NCBI GenBank assembly: GCA_019828595.1
Contig: JAHQRK010000009.1
Coordinates: forward strand, 2,480,001 to 2,544,000
Direction: 5' to 3'
Origin: Aphanomyces cochlioides
Lineage: Eukaryota; Oomycota; Saprolegniomycetes; Saprolegniales; Verrucalvaceae
DNA: 64,000 nucleotides
Positions 20,285 to 31,559 of the stretch are shown here, piece after piece. The notes below the pieces were generated by a model. The model did no database searches. It saw only the letters and a program-made list of their open reading frames with translations, and was not told where the DNA came from. The first letter of the stretch is position 1; every line of letters begins with the position of its first letter. The translations under genes and the position numbers were made by a program.

Positions 20285-21030
20285 CTAAAAGTCTTCTAGT
20301 TCCTCCGTGACTTGGATGAGATCCAAGTGTTGGAGCTCCACCATCGCCATGGAGTTTGGCAGATCAAATGCTTCCAGAGGCGATGGATCTTCACGTGGAA
20401 GCTGGTCTTGGTTGCAGTGCATGGTAGTAGACGATGGCGGGGCTGGCGATGGTGAAAAGGACGCAGGCAGTCGGCGCAGTCTTGTGAGCTTCGTTTGAAG
20501 AAGGCGAGCATTGAAAAATGCAAAGTTGCTCCGCCTGCCTTTGGGCTATCGTCGATGGATTCTATAGCTGTCATCTGCAACGATGGAGGTCAGCTTCCTC
20601 CTCAACTGGCTGCCCACAACTCCAACTTGGGAACGCGCTAGACCACCACCAGTATGCCCCCGTGAACCATCCAAACTCACGCGAATCTCGCCATTAGAAG
20701 CCACGAGGATACAGTCATCAGTATCACCACTTGAGCGTCGCCAGGCTGGTCGACGGGACACAACTATTTGACATCAAAAAGGCGAAGCTCTGCCTTAATA
20801 CTAGGCGATCTTTCAAAGTTATCCTCATCGCGGTATAAAATTTGAAGGGTAATACTTGTGCAGTATTTCATCCTGGATGATATAGAATATGAAAAGAGTC
20901 TTCGTTTCTCCGACAAATTGAGCTCTTTTGACACCCTTCCAACCTGCAAATCCATGAAAGAAATCCACAGCTAAGAGTGCATTGAAGGCAGAGTCCAAGG
21001 GTATATCGCCCCCCACGACACGACCGATCG
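20285..21030 (-). pseudogene. Coding-like remnant or multi-exon gene, unrecognised
   Basis: On the minus strand several pieces look like exons: GRVVGGDIPLDSAFNALLAV and WKGVKRAQFVGETKTLFIFY (about 21030-20825), then DDCILVASNGEIR before a plausible 43-base intron, then a final piece with REDPSPLEAFDLPNSMAM and LIQVTEELEDF ending at TAG 20285-20287. I could not join them without a stop, so this is either a gene whose splicing I missed or a pseudogene. No family recognised. Confidence 0.35.
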
Positions 21031-21077
21031 ATAGAAATATCGCCCATGCGAAGGGCCTTCTCCGTAGTATAAATCAC

Positions 21078-21695
21078 TTATCGCCTTAAATCACCCCCAA
21101 ACGAATAGTCTGAGCGTGCCTCTGGCTTGGTCAGGTATCCCAGAGCTTCCAGGAATCCATCGTCGTGCGTGAGGGGAGCTAGGGATGGATGGACTTGGGG
21201 GCGAGCTGACGCTTGGACTGTGAAACTGGCAGATTCGCCTTGCTGCCTCCCAAGCGACTTGTCGTGGTCGACCAGCATGCCCTGCATGATCTTGACAAGC
21301 CGTTCTGTTTGATCTCGTAGGGTTCCAAGACTGCTTTTGACGACTGAGAGGTCAGATCGAAGGTCTTGAATGGCTCTCGTGTGGTTTTGACTGGCTTGCT
21401 GACTTGTTTTTCGCTTGATGTGGACCATTAAGTCCGGGTTGTGTCGTTGAAAGCATCGGTGGTGGAAATGCCACGGCGTGGCGTCGGTTTTGGACTTTTG
21501 GAAGCCATAGAGGCTCAGCTGCCGCACAAAGCTGTTGAAATTGTTGTGTTTGAAATACTTGGGGAGAATCGTCGCGGCGAACTCTTTGGGATCTTTGATC
21601 GCAAACGACATGCCATCCATTGACCAGGACGCTACTGTCGCTGGAACGGTGGTCATCATGCTATATAAGCTCTGAATAAACGCGAGAGCGGGCAT
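21078..21695 (-). CDS. HSF-type DNA-binding protein (HSF copy C)
   Basis: ATG 21695 (MPALAFIQSLYSMMTTVP), about 205 residues; an upstream GTG would add 18 residues but is not needed. DNA-binding domain with NSFVRQLSLYGFQK and HHRCFQRHNPDLMVHIKRKT. A shorter loop precedes the last strand than in copies A, B and D (KSKTDATPWHFHHR), a form shared with copy E at 34177, so C and E form a subgroup. Coiled coil IQDLRSDLSVVKSSLGTLRD follows, then a Ser/Gln-rich tail with DDGFLEALGYL near the end. Confidence 0.88.
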   Translation of the reverse strand: MPALAFIQSLYSMMTTVPATVASWSMDGMSFAIKDPKEFAATILPKYFKHNNFNSFVRQLSLYGFQKSKTDATPWHFHHRCFQRHNPDLMVHIKRKTSQQASQNHTRAIQDLRSDLSVVKSSLGTLRDQTERLVKIMQGMLVDHDKSLGRQQGESASFTVQASARPQVHPSLAPLTHDDGFLEALGYLTKPEARSDYSFGGDLRR

Positions 21696-22561
21696 TCCGC
21701 CACGTGAAATGTGAAATGATCGCCTTTTCGTGTGGCTACGACATGCCACTCTCCGACAAGTACTACGTCACTGTAGTCGCAGAAGGTCTGGCGTATTACA
21801 ACTTCAGTTTGAATTCGACTCACCATGGCATATGCATGGATGCTAAGACATCGTGACGCCCCATGCTCTAGAACTTTCGGCATTTCGTGGACGAAATTCC
21901 TGGGGGACTGTATGAGAGAATTTAAACTCCATCTAGTGGCCATGGACTTGAGGCTTTGTGTCCCGGTTGCTCTACCATGTGGCAGTGGGAAGACCCACGA
22001 TGATCTCTGCATTCCAACACCGCAGTGATGACTGCAGTATTCCAGTCGCTGTGTATCAAGATCCCCCCTTGACCGCCCCCCCCGGAAGCCCCTCACGCTT
22101 CGTAAGTCTTCGAGGCTTCAGCTATGGAGTATCGGCTCTAGATTGAGCGATTCAACGGAAGAACGAACAGGAAAGTGTGTTTAACAGCGTAAAGTCAGTG
22201 ACAGAGGATGGGTGCTCGTTAAATTTTTACGGAAAACTCTACAAAGTAATATATATCCGCCTTCCGAACTTCTTGCACCGTCCGCTTGAGGAATATCGTT
22301 CGAGGCTTTAAAGTCCTCGTTGCGGCCTTGTCTTAAGACGATATCAAGCCTCGCGCATCCATCGCTGCAAGCAGCAACAAATTGGCAAGAAAGAAATTCC
22401 TCAGTACAATACCAAGGCGCAACAAAGAACCATTGCATGCCATTGGCCACCTTCAACAAAATATTAAATTTGAAAAGTACTATTTTTCACAATTCAGCTG
22501 CATATTACACATGCTAAAATACTCTGTGAATGTACAAAAACCTATGTAAACAAATATTTTA
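21696..22561. other. Region upstream of HSF copy C, no firm gene
   Basis: A minus-strand frame (about 21960-21700) contains ASRCLSIHAYAMVSRIQTEV and DVVLVGEWHVVATRK, which look like a decayed piece of an oomycete START-type domain, but no start or splice structure can be shown. The rest holds nothing recognisable. Confidence 0.35.
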
Positions 22562-22849
22562 TTAGGGCCCGTCTGGCAACCGAAAATATTACAATAAATG
22601 GGCCCAAAATGCCATTTTGAGGCCAAATTCAATAATTGAGGTCAAAATATGAACTTGTTTATCTCAAAGAGTTTTGCACTAACAATGTAAATCCAATATT
22701 TTTGGTTGGGATATACTCACTGGAGGCTCCCAAAATGCCATATTGCGAAATGGAGGTGTTACCTCCATTTTGAATAGGCCATAAATCGTTGATCCCAATT
22801 TGGCTGAAAATGGCATACTGATTTTGAAATTTTGCCAGACGCACCCTTA
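22562..22849. mobile_element. Harbinger-like (Tourist-type) MITE, copy 1, empty
   Basis: A 282-base element (22565-22846) with terminal inverted repeats GGGCCCGTCTGGCAA and, on the other end reversed, GGGTGCGTCTGGCAA, flanked by the 3-base duplication TTA on both sides. GGG-start ends plus TWA-type target duplications are the hallmark of PIF/Harbinger elements. It has no coding capacity. The same sequence occurs at 50405-52189, split there by another transposon. Confidence 0.85.
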
Positions 22850-24010
22850 AATATAAAATATAAAAATATAAATTTAAACAATATATTCCACTAAGCTGTA
22901 CGCACGACTGTCGTCTCTTGTGTCATGTAATCTGGCGTGAGGAGGACTAACAAATCATACAAAACGTTGAATTGGACAGGCGCTGGTCATGATTTCAACA
23001 CTCTTTTTCGTAACAAAGCTGTCAACTCTTATCTCCAAAGATTTGCAACAGAAAAAGGGCTCGATATGAGTCCAAGAGCCTCGACGGGCATAGCATTCGA
23101 CTCGTTTCGCCACTTCCTCGCCTGTTCTTGGAGCCTAAAGTCCACTTTGACAGACACACAAACCGTGGGCTTGCCATCATATCGCAGCCAGGGCTGTCTG
23201 GCGTGTCGATCCAGAAAAACGCTCTTTGCTAATCAGCTCTTGCAGATAAACGTAAACTGTTTCTTTTCGATATGCAATGCTTAGGAGACCGCGGGGGAGA
23301 TACACCGACATGCAATAGACTTTTTTAAAAGACTGAGCTTTCTGTGCCAGCAGGGGGCTGAGCGATCCCCCCACTCTGTATCACGTGGGGGGACTTAACA
23401 TTCCATCAAACAGAAAATCAAAATTCACGAACTGGCAGCATCCTCTTCCACCAACAGCCATAAGGTTGAGTGACAGACGGAAGAAGGCCAGCCACATGGC
23501 CAGAAGCTGCTTGAACTTTTCACCATGATGACTTGCTACAAAATCGACGTCAGAATAGCTCGAATTAATGAGACTACCTCGATAATTCATCTATAATATT
23601 GTCAATTTCATTCGAAATTGTGAGGGGGTCCGAAATGTATCGATTTTTCAAATCGATCTGCAAATCGCTCAGCCAATCAGAATTGAGTATTTACCTAATG
23701 CACGCAAAACACACCCAGACACACGTGTAACTAATTTGGGACGATTGCCATACTTTCCATTTATACTTGACTTCAGTATGATCGAATCGATTTGGAATCG
23801 AATTCGATTTTGGTAAAAAAATACAAATTTGGGTGAAAAAGACAATATATACTCGAATAAAAGAGACAAATTTTGTCTCATTAAATGAGAGAATTAACGA
23901 GATATAATGTCTCCGTTCTGGACCCTTGTCATCACATTTATATACTGTACGAGGCAACCCGTCGAGTGCGGCGATTGCTCCGCCACGGAGCACAGGACAA
24001 GGCTACACGA
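22850..24010. other. Intergenic, no gene seen
   Basis: AT-rich with short open frames only. One CCAAT box at 23673-23677. A run near 23875-23905 (TCTCATTAAATGAGAGAATT) is a small inverted repeat. Confidence 0.5.
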
Positions 24011-24061
24011 CAGGGTGCATTTTCTGCACATACCGGTATTATGTGCAGAAAATGCACCCTG
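24011..24061. repeat. Perfect 22-bp inverted repeat with 7-base loop
   Basis: CAGGGTGCATTTTCTGCACA plus TA pairs without mismatch with the reverse arm ending at 24061, around the loop CCGGTAT. It could form a strong RNA or DNA hairpin. It lies in unannotated DNA between two MITEs. Confidence 0.9.
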
Positions 24062-25578
24062 AGTTCCAGTTTGGGGCGTTTTATTGTACACAGTTGCCGA
24101 TCTTTTGACGTGGATTACGTCTCTCCACGTGTAATGCTCGTCAAAATCGGAAAAACTTATCTTCTGCATAGACTCGACAGGGCACCAGATGCACACAGAT
24201 CCAACTCTCGAGATGTTTGTCAACTCGCTGACGTCTCTGGGTGCATCCATGGGTGTGCTTCCATCGAGGCGTGTTCAAACAATTTATTCAAGCAAACCTT
24301 GGATGTCTGGAGGTGTTTGGCTGTAGGATTCGCTTGTCCAAGCTTGTGAAACTGACCAAGGAACGTGGTCGAATGCACGGCGTTGGGCATTGCTTCTCCG
24401 AAAATCGCCGCAGGAATAAGGTTTTGAACTTGCTTGACTCGAATCTGTGATCACATGCGACCGATTCCTCATGTTTGCAGTTGACACAATCACTCGATCA
24501 ATTCCAACCACGAACAAATCAATTGGACCATCAACGCCGACCACGAGAAGCGGCAAAAGCGCCTTCCTCTGTCGAGAATCCAGAAAATACCGCCGCCGCC
24601 TCTCAGATGCGAGTCAAGATGGCGGCATGCCCCTATTATTGAGATAATTCGCAATATTTTGATCAATTATTGCATAATTTTGATTATCGCATAATGCACT
24701 GTCTGGACGCCAAATATTGCATAAATTTTATTGCAATAATTTATTTCAAAACAGGCCAAATATGCAATAAATAATATTCAACTCAAAGTAGAATATTTTC
24801 CCCAACATCGTGTAATCCACACAAATTCCCAATAATAATTTTATTTTCGTGGGAATCCAATTTTAATTATCGTGATATTATAATACGTGGTTTGTATTAT
24901 TTTGACCAAAGAACAAAATATCACATAACACAATATTTTTTATTTGGCATTCAGACGGGCCCTTAGCCCTCGATGGGATAATATTTTAATTTTATCGGCT
25001 GTCTAGACTTCACCGAGTGGAATTAACAGAGCTGCGATTTACAGAGATGACATTCCCCCACTCAGTGGCTAGCGCATACTTGAAAACTTTAATGTCACTT
25101 GAGCCTCTTTTCGAGCTATCTTTGATGAGAATCTGTGCCCCCAAGTGGCGAGAGAGGGGCGCTCGCGGCGCCAATTGCAGACGTCTTTGTTGACACTCTC
25201 TGTCTACTCATACGCTTCCCCCCCGTCACGATTGCGAAATATTTATAGTTGGACGACGGTATCAAGCCGAGTGGGAGTTGGCACACTCCCGCCAACGCAG
25301 CCTCCTTGATTGCCCCTTTAAAAGCCCCAAAGTCGCGCTCATATATAAGCAGCCATCTCTGTTATTTATGCCCTTATATGTCTCCTGACGAAATTGGTGG
25401 TTCTCGCTGTTGGCTAAGCAACTTTTCACTACTCACCTCTTGAAACGAGTGGCCGCTTAGTTAGTCCTCCGCGCTCGAGGTCCACTCTGTTTTGTAAGAA
25501 TCCGAGCCAATCCACGCCGTGGGAGCAGTCATCTACAAATCATAAAGGCATAAAGATTAGTCAGCAACTTGAAATCAG
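24062..25578. other. Intergenic, holds a degraded MITE
   Basis: No gene supported. An AT-rich Harbinger-like MITE lies at about 24697-24965. A TATA-like stretch (CATATATAAGC, about 25339) may belong to an unseen or lost transcript. Confidence 0.5.
24697..24965. mobile_element. Degraded Harbinger-like MITE
   Basis: The right end reads GGCATTCAGACGGGCCC followed by TTA; reversed this is GGGCCCGTCTGAATGCC. The left end (GCACTGTCTGGACGCC) matches the inner part of that repeat (GTCTGGACGCCAAATA against GTCTGAATGCCAAATA) but has lost the GGG tip. The interior is AT-rich and non-coding. Confidence 0.6.
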
Positions 25579-25620
25579 CCAATCCGCGTTGAGTATTAAA
25601 AATTATATCAATCTGATTGG
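25579..25620 (+). promoter_or_regulatory. Inverted pair of CCAAT boxes before HSF copy D
   Basis: CCAAT at 25579-25583 and ATTGG at 25616-25620, about 180-220 bases before the start of HSF copy D. Likely NF-Y sites by analogy with other eukaryotes. Confidence 0.45.
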
Positions 25621-25801
25621 CTCATTTCAGCGTGACAACCACCGGATGCAAATTCGTGCACCTTGAACTATTTAACTCGACCGGAACTTTTTCCACTGCA
25701 CCTCTCGATGGCGAGATGCCACTCTCGACGCTGCACGAGGTGTCCAGAGGGCTTCAAACTTGTCAGTTTTCAATTGTCTCTCTTGCCAAGCTCTCTCTCG
25801 A

Positions 25802-26560
25802 ATGAATCCTCCACGACGAAAAGCGTCTTCCGCGGCGATTTTCCTCAAAAAGACGTACGACATGATCGACACGTCACCGGCAGCGATTGCAGGCTGGTGC
25901 CACGATGGCGCGTCGTTTGTCGTGCGAGAACCCAAGCAGTTTGCAGCGACGATGCTCCCAAAGTACTTCAAACACAACAACTTTAGCAGCTTTGTGCGGC
26001 AGCTCAACTTTTATGGCTTCCGCAAGTCGAAGAAGGAAGTGCTCCTCGTTGCGCAAGAAACCGACGACGTGAAAAACTCGTGGGAGTTCCACCATGATCT
26101 TTTCCACCAGCATAAACCACACTTGATGGCCAAGATCAAACGAAAGACCAACTTTTCAGAGTGCTCCGACACGGCCTCCAACTGCGACGACGTCGATCAA
26201 TTGCGCAGCGAAGTGACAGAAATCAAGTCGCAGCTCACGACGTTGACCGACCAAATCGCAAACTTGTCCAGACTCGTCCACAGCGTCTGCCACGACACGC
26301 TCAAGCGTTCACGCATGGATGAAACCGACGCGGACTCCCAACAGCTCCATCCGTCTCAGCGACGGATGCAGCAGCAGCCGCCGCCGTCGCAACAACCACA
26401 GTATTACTTTGACAACCTTCAATTCGTCGACGTGATTCCTTTCGAGAAAACTCCCACCGAGTACACCAACCCCCTCGTGGAAATGCAGATGCACCAAGCG
26501 CTCCTCGAGACCTTTGTCCCTCTCTACACGAAAGAAGAGCCTTACAAGATCGTGCTGTGA
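25802..26560 (+). CDS. HSF-type DNA-binding protein (HSF copy D)
   Basis: ATG 25802 ([20 protein letters not shown]), 252 residues, the longest of the five HSF-like proteins here. DNA-binding domain signature [16 protein letters not shown], then [20 protein letters not shown]. Coiled coil [20 protein letters not shown] at about residues 135-165. A Gln/Pro-rich stretch ([11 protein letters not shown]) and a C-terminus rich in acidic and bulky residues ([20 protein letters not shown]) could act as an activation region, which copies A, B and C mostly lack. Basic N-terminus PPRRK may aid nuclear entry. Confidence 0.9.
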   Translation: MNPPRRKASSAAIFLKKTYDMIDTSPAAIAGWCHDGASFVVREPKQFAATMLPKYFKHNNFSSFVRQLNFYGFRKSKKEVLLVAQETDDVKNSWEFHHDLFHQHKPHLMAKIKRKTNFSECSDTASNCDDVDQLRSEVTEIKSQLTTLTDQIANLSRLVHSVCHDTLKRSRMDETDADSQQLHPSQRRMQQQPPPSQQPQYYFDNLQFVDVIPFEKTPTEYTNPLVEMQMHQALLETFVPLYTKEEPYKIVL

Positions 26561-27862
26561 ACTTGGACAACCAACTTTGATGTTGAGCGTATCGTCTGTC
26601 GTCCTCTTAATTTAAAAATCTTATCCTTCGTCTGTGTTATCCTTGGCCATCTTATTGTCATAGTTATGAACTTGAAAGGATCGCGTTTGACGTTTTTTTG
26701 GATAAGACAACGTAGAGAAACGACGTTGGGTCAGTTGATGGTCGAGATGGATTTGGGTGCTTTGGGGATCGAGTGGTCAGTGGGACAACGTCTGTTGGTG
26801 GCACGTTACCGAGGTCTACTAATCGACGCCAGTGACATGGCTGGACAAACCAACTGGCGTCAGGGTTTATGCAACGTTGCGTCATACGAGAAACGATGCA
26901 CCCGTTCGAAATCCAACTTACGAATATTCCATGCGAAAAGTCTATCGAAAGAGACACACAATCACGCACAAGGCGGCCAAAGACGAGATTATTCACCCAT
27001 AATCGTTAAAAAAAAAGACTCGGCGAGATACATAAATCGCGTCTGAACACAAACAGAGCACAAGATTACCGCTGGCCTCTTGTACTGACGACTTGCAACG
27101 CTCAATAGTTGCCGAGGAGAATGGCCAGACTGGCTTATGCGTAGTGTAATGGCGGTGACTTTGCGTGCAATGACTGAACTGACTGATCTTCAAGTTTATT
27201 CTTGTAATAACTGATGATTGGCTAAAAATACTACAAAATGAATGATGATTTGTTGGAAAATAATACAAATGGGTGGATGATTGGTTGTAATTACAATTAT
27301 AATATATTTTCATTGGTTATAAATCTTAATTATCGACTTCACCTTTGGGATGTGAGGGTAAGTCGACACCTTATGCGCTCTTTGGTAAAATTAATGGCAA
27401 TCGTATTGCGGCTCAACAATAAGCGTAAACCAAACTTAGATTTAAATCCCAATGAAAAAGGGAGACTCTGAATGGGTTAATATAACTCGACAGCGGTAAT
27501 GTTAATCCAGGATTTACGCTGACTCGTGTTTTATCGGTAAATGGTTATCGATTTCATAAAGACAAATGCCCAAGTATTATCGTAAAGTCTTTAGATTACG
27601 GCTTAGGTGAAGAGAATCAAAGTGGAAAGTACCTGGAAGCCCAGCGGGGTTCATTTATAAACTTCATATCAAGGAGATTATCATTGTATCAATTTCAACA
27701 TGAACAACTCACACAAACCTCAATGCATTCATATTCGATATCTGCAATTCTTAAGCGTAGAAGCGACTCGTGGCTTTCGAAGACCTTGATGTAAAACTAT
27801 GGAGATAACAATAAGCATAACGTTATGATTATCTTCTCTCTATGCACACTATAAATTTAATA
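26561..27862. other. Intergenic, no gene supported
   Basis: One 126-codon frame (ATG 26666) is open but has no recognisable motif, and an equally long frame opposes it, so I do not call it. The 3' part is AT-rich. Confidence 0.45.
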
Positions 27863-27863
27863 G

Positions 27864-27932
27864 CCAATCATATCACTAAACAATAAATATTTATAGCCAA
27901 TTAAAGTTCATCAAGGTTTTATTTCAGCCAAT
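27864..27932 (+). promoter_or_regulatory. Three CCAAT boxes before the NKAPD1-like gene
   Basis: CCAAT at 27864-27868, 27897-27901 and 27928-27932, all in the same orientation, spaced 33 and 31 bases (about three helical turns each), the last 31 bases before the ATG. Confidence 0.55.
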
Positions 27933-27962
27933 CAATATAACCCATTTCGACCGAGTTTGAAC

Positions 27963-28658
27963 ATGGAAGAGCGCGTTGCCCGAGTTCTCGGCCGCGCAAG
28001 TCTTCGGCCGACAATATTCTCCGACGAAGATGTAGCGGCGCAGATACGGCTGGAGATGGAAAAGAAGAAGAAGAGAGCTGTTGAGTATGGCGTCTTCGCC
28101 TACGCGGTACGTTTTTCACGCTGATATCGCGAGGATCCAAATTCGTGCGTAGCAACCGGTCCAACCTACACAAAACATCAACAAAGGCTTTCTTCTCAAC
28201 ACGATCAAAGGCGTGGACTCGCATAATAGACGACAGGTAATAAAGTAGCTCTCTATGGAGGAGTTGGACGTATTCTGTAGGAAATCGACGCGTGTTATCG
28301 GCAACGCGACTTGGATCGAAAGCTTGAGCAAAACCGCCGTCGAAATCGATCAATCGAACGCCGCCGTAACCGCTCACGATCAAGAGAGCGAGAATCCAAG
28401 CGTGATGATCCAGCACACAGCACGTCCATGAATGAACGTGAATTCTGGGCTGCAAGAAAAGCAGAGAAGACACAATCGATTCGAGAACAAGTCGCCGGCC
28501 GTGAATGCACGATTGAGAATGCTCCGGCGTATGAGAGCAGCAGCGAAGATGACTACAGTGACAGTCATGCCGCCAAGAAAGCCAAGGCAGAGATGAAATC
28601 CAAAAAGAAGTCCAAGAAGTCGAAAAAGAAGCACAAGAAGCATAAATCCGACCACTGA
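27963..28658 (+). CDS. NKAPD1 (C11orf57)-like basic nuclear protein
   Basis: Three exons, 27963-28106, 28153-28236 and 28281-28658, phase 0, introns of 46 and 44 bases; about 201 residues. Exon 2 joined to exon 3 gives NKGFLLNTIKGVDSHNRRQE followed by IDACYRQRDLDRK, matching the N-terminal NKAPD1 pattern (LLRN.I...D.HN..QE...W..REL). Later come an RS-like stretch (RRRNRSIERRRNRSRSRER), NEREFWAARKAE (compare the NKAPD1 YW element) and a Lys-rich tail (KSKKKSKKSKKKHKKHK). This composition suggests a nuclear RNA-processing protein. The middle exon is only seen when spliced. A 184-codon antisense frame covers the locus but lacks family support. Confidence 0.75.
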
Positions 28659-28826
28659 ATCCATGGCATCCTTCGTCGATTTCACCTCAACCAGCTCTCA
28701 CGACCAGTCCTACGTCTTCCAGCTCTGTCGTCATCAATTTGAGCCCCCACTCGATGCAAAAACGCGCTAGGAATGGCGGAAATGCTTTTGGTTTGGGTAA
28801 TATCTTCATAATCAACTTCGGTCAAG

Positions 28827-30614
28827 TTAGGGAATCATGGCTCGCGGATTCTCCATGATAAAGCTGTCTTCCTGTGTGCCATCGAGTAAATGTGAGCAGA
28901 ATTCGCGCTGCTTCTCTGGCGTCAACTGGGTTTTCTAGTCAGGTAGAGTGAGGCTGTCAAGCGCCATCTTTCGTCTCTACCTGGTTCGGGACGACAATGC
29001 TGATCGGCTGCAGTGACGACGACATTGGTTGTCTTGTCAATCTAGTCCATTCCTTGAGCCAAGATGAGATTGAGGAGACGTACTGGAGACGCGACTGGAA
29101 CTCCAATTGAGCTGCTTCGATTATCAATCGTTCCAGAGGATGTGCGAGCATCGCTAAGCCATCTTTGTAGACTTGTTCAGCGCTCTGCCATGCTTTGTGT
29201 TCCTACAACAATGGCTCAGAGCATGCAGGAGGAAGAGCTTGCTCACCTCTTCGACATTGGCTTTTGCAAGCCAGTAGATGGCTTTCTGACGAGCTAGTGG
29301 AAGGTGCGTCGGGATGTCTGCAAAGACGACACGAGCGCCAGCCAAGGAAAACTAAAAGACGTCAACGTGAGCTCACCATCAACAGAAAAGACCTTGGATG
29401 TGTACATGGCTTCATCGAGATATTGCCGCAAGGTTGCTTGTAAATGCAATGGAAACGCCTCTGGCGCGGGAGCTGACGGTGACGACGCTCGCGGAGATGG
29501 ATCTGAACGAGGTGGCGGCAGCATTGCGTCTGAAAATGGCGACATCGTTTCACTCTTGCGCAGTAAATTCGCCGGTGGCCGTGGTTTCTGCGCTGAAGAC
29601 GGCTCGTTATCTTGGCCTTTTGGTTTGAAATGAGAGAGTGGCGCTGCTGGAGCTGCTGTTCCTGACGAGGAGGACGTCGGTGGAATCGACGGGGCTTCCA
29701 TCAAAGCATTGAATGCACGGCGGTTCAGGACCTCCGTGACGGGCTTGTCAGTGTCATTCAATTGCAACTTTGCTTTGAAATGGGACAGAGGAGCTTCTCG
29801 TCGAGGCGAATCCAAGCTGGCCATGGGCGCTAGCGGTGGAGAGTTTATCGTAGATGGCTTGGCTCCGAAAGAAGACTCGTCCAGAGGATTGTCTGTCGTG
29901 ATGTTTTCTTCACGGAAAAGCGGCTGAGCAATCGGCGACTTGTTCGCAAAATTCAGCGCTTTCTGAGCTGACGACGTCTTCTTGGACTTGAAGTGGGACA
30001 AAAGACCAGGAGTAGGTTGTGATGATGGTCCTGCCTTTGGTCGAGGAGGCGTGGATGGATCAAACGAAATATCCTTGTCGTCGGCAGTCACTGGACTCGA
30101 AGGTCGAAAACCAACACCTGTCTCTTTACCAAGAGCCAGGGATTTCGAAGGATCGCTCGGCGTATTCTTGCGAAGAGCACTAAATGTCGAGTGTGCTGTG
30201 AGTTTAGGCGCTGGAGTGGACGGTACAGTGTGAGTCTAGTCGAGATATCATGGTTTAGAGTCCACAATGGGACGATGGACGTACATCTGTCGTTGCCGGG
30301 GCTTGCGTTGGCGCGGAGCGTGGCGAAGATGGATGTTGTTCTGTTTGAAAATCGTGTTTTTCATAGCGAGACGGCATTGAAACTGGCATTGGACTCGCCT
30401 TGGCTTTGTTCATTCGGTCCATTGTGACTTTCGAAACACCGCCTGTAGTGCCGCCGCTTCTAGAAGAGCCTGGAAATGTCGGTCTTGTCGTCGTCAACTT
30501 GCTCGCAGCTGCATCTACACGTCGCGAAGCCAAGTATTCTGTCAGTCTTTCTCGTCGGCTGCTGCTGGACGCTGCATTGAAGTGCGACGATCGACCTGAC
30601 GGCGGCTGGCTCAT
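28827..30614 (-). CDS. CKAP2-like protein with C-terminal CKAP2-type domain
   Basis: Five exons on the minus strand: 30614-30285, 30235-29393, 29351-29247, 29202-28981 and 28934-28827; introns of 49, 41, 44 and 46 bases, all phase 0; about 535 residues. N-terminus has RRERLTEYLASRR, a CKAP2-type motif. The middle is Pro/Ser-rich and disordered with three copies of an SHFK[SAP]K element (LLSHFKSKK, PLSHFKAKL, PLSHFKPKG). The C-terminal region, visible only after splicing, reads DIPTHLPLARQKAIYWLAKA, then EQVYKDGLAMLAHPLERLII, which follows the CKAP2_C pattern (Ip.A...YW...A..E...iYe.ai..ga.PleelR). CKAP2 proteins act on spindle microtubules; that role is inferred. It converges with the NKAPD1-like gene. 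Confidence 0.65.
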
Positions 30615-30900
30615 GGCAAAGGTGGACGTGACCAAGATTTTCAAATTTTGAATATCCGGATAATGCGCCCCATATCCGGGTATTAATGCATACACTCTCT
30701 GCCGGCTTCATCTCCGTCGACGTCCTTCATCCATACAAAGACTAGAGCAAAAGTCGATAGAAACTACACCTCGATATGCTCTGTAACTCTATGGAGAGCT
30801 TTCTTCTGTGAATTCTTCATAATTATGTCTTGCGGCAAGTAAGATTAAACAAAACACAGTCCAGCTGATTGTTAATATAAAAACTGTTGTTCAATGTCAG

Positions 30901-30973
30901 TCCCGTTTAGCTCAGTCGGTAGAGCGCAGGACTTTTAATCCTGTGGTCGCGGGTTCGAGCCCCGCAGTGGGAG
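30901..30973 (+). tRNA. tRNA-Lys (UUU)
   Basis: 73 bases, full cloverleaf: 7-bp acceptor stem (TCCCGTT with AGTGGGA, with G-T pairs), D arm GCTC..GAGC, anticodon arm CAGGA-CTTTTAA-TCCTG with anticodon TTT, T arm GCGGG-TTCGAGC-CCCGC. No intron. CCA is not encoded. B box GGTTCGAGCC is intact. Confidence 0.95.
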
Positions 30974-31559
30974 ACCTTTTTCCACATTTTAGATTGTATC
31001 CACACATTGACTTCATTTTCCTTTTTAGTCTTTCGTGTTGCTCAGTGAACTTTCAAGATGGTTGCTTGGATAGGTGATTAGAGCGGAGTAGCTTGTCTCC
31101 TATGTTATGAAATTACAAGGTCTGTGCGAGCACTGTACAGTACAAAATTGTATCTCTTGAGAGTCCAAATTATTCTCTGCCTTTTGGACACTCGATGGAA
31201 ACAATACTCGATGGGCAGTCAGTCACGCCAACATTCAAACTGAAAAGATGAGTTCCTTCTTCTGTCATCTCGTTTGGCAGTCTATGTCCCCAGTGGATGT
31301 CGGGCAACGACGTCATTGATCAGCGGGGGGGGGGCTCTGGATTTCAGCCAAGTCAGCTTGTTACCTAACTGACCAGCTTTTGAAATGTAAAGACTAAATC
31401 GTCCCTGACGTCATACGTGGCTCAGTCTGTCGTCCGAGAGTCTCTACGAAGGCTAAAAGTCTTCTCAAAGTGATTAGCAGTTCCTTTGCGACACGACAGA
31501 CAGTGCTGTGTGAGGCGTCATGGAGTGACAGGGTGATAATTACTTACAGCTTTAAACAT
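30974..31559. other. Intergenic, no gene seen
   Basis: Holds only a G-run (about 31325) and unremarkable sequence between tRNA-Lys and a MITE. Confidence 0.5.

Noticed and set aside
23885..24349. Opposing open frames that share the peptide stretch GAFSAH..CRKCTLS
   Set aside because: They share it only because both cross the perfect hairpin at 24011-24061; not a gene pair.
26666..27046. A 126-codon ATG frame
   Set aside because: No motif, no splice support and an equally long opposing frame.
27919..28473. A 184-codon minus-strand open frame across the NKAPD1-like gene
   Set aside because: The plus strand gives three exons with clean phase-0 introns and a family match, so the antisense frame is a shadow.
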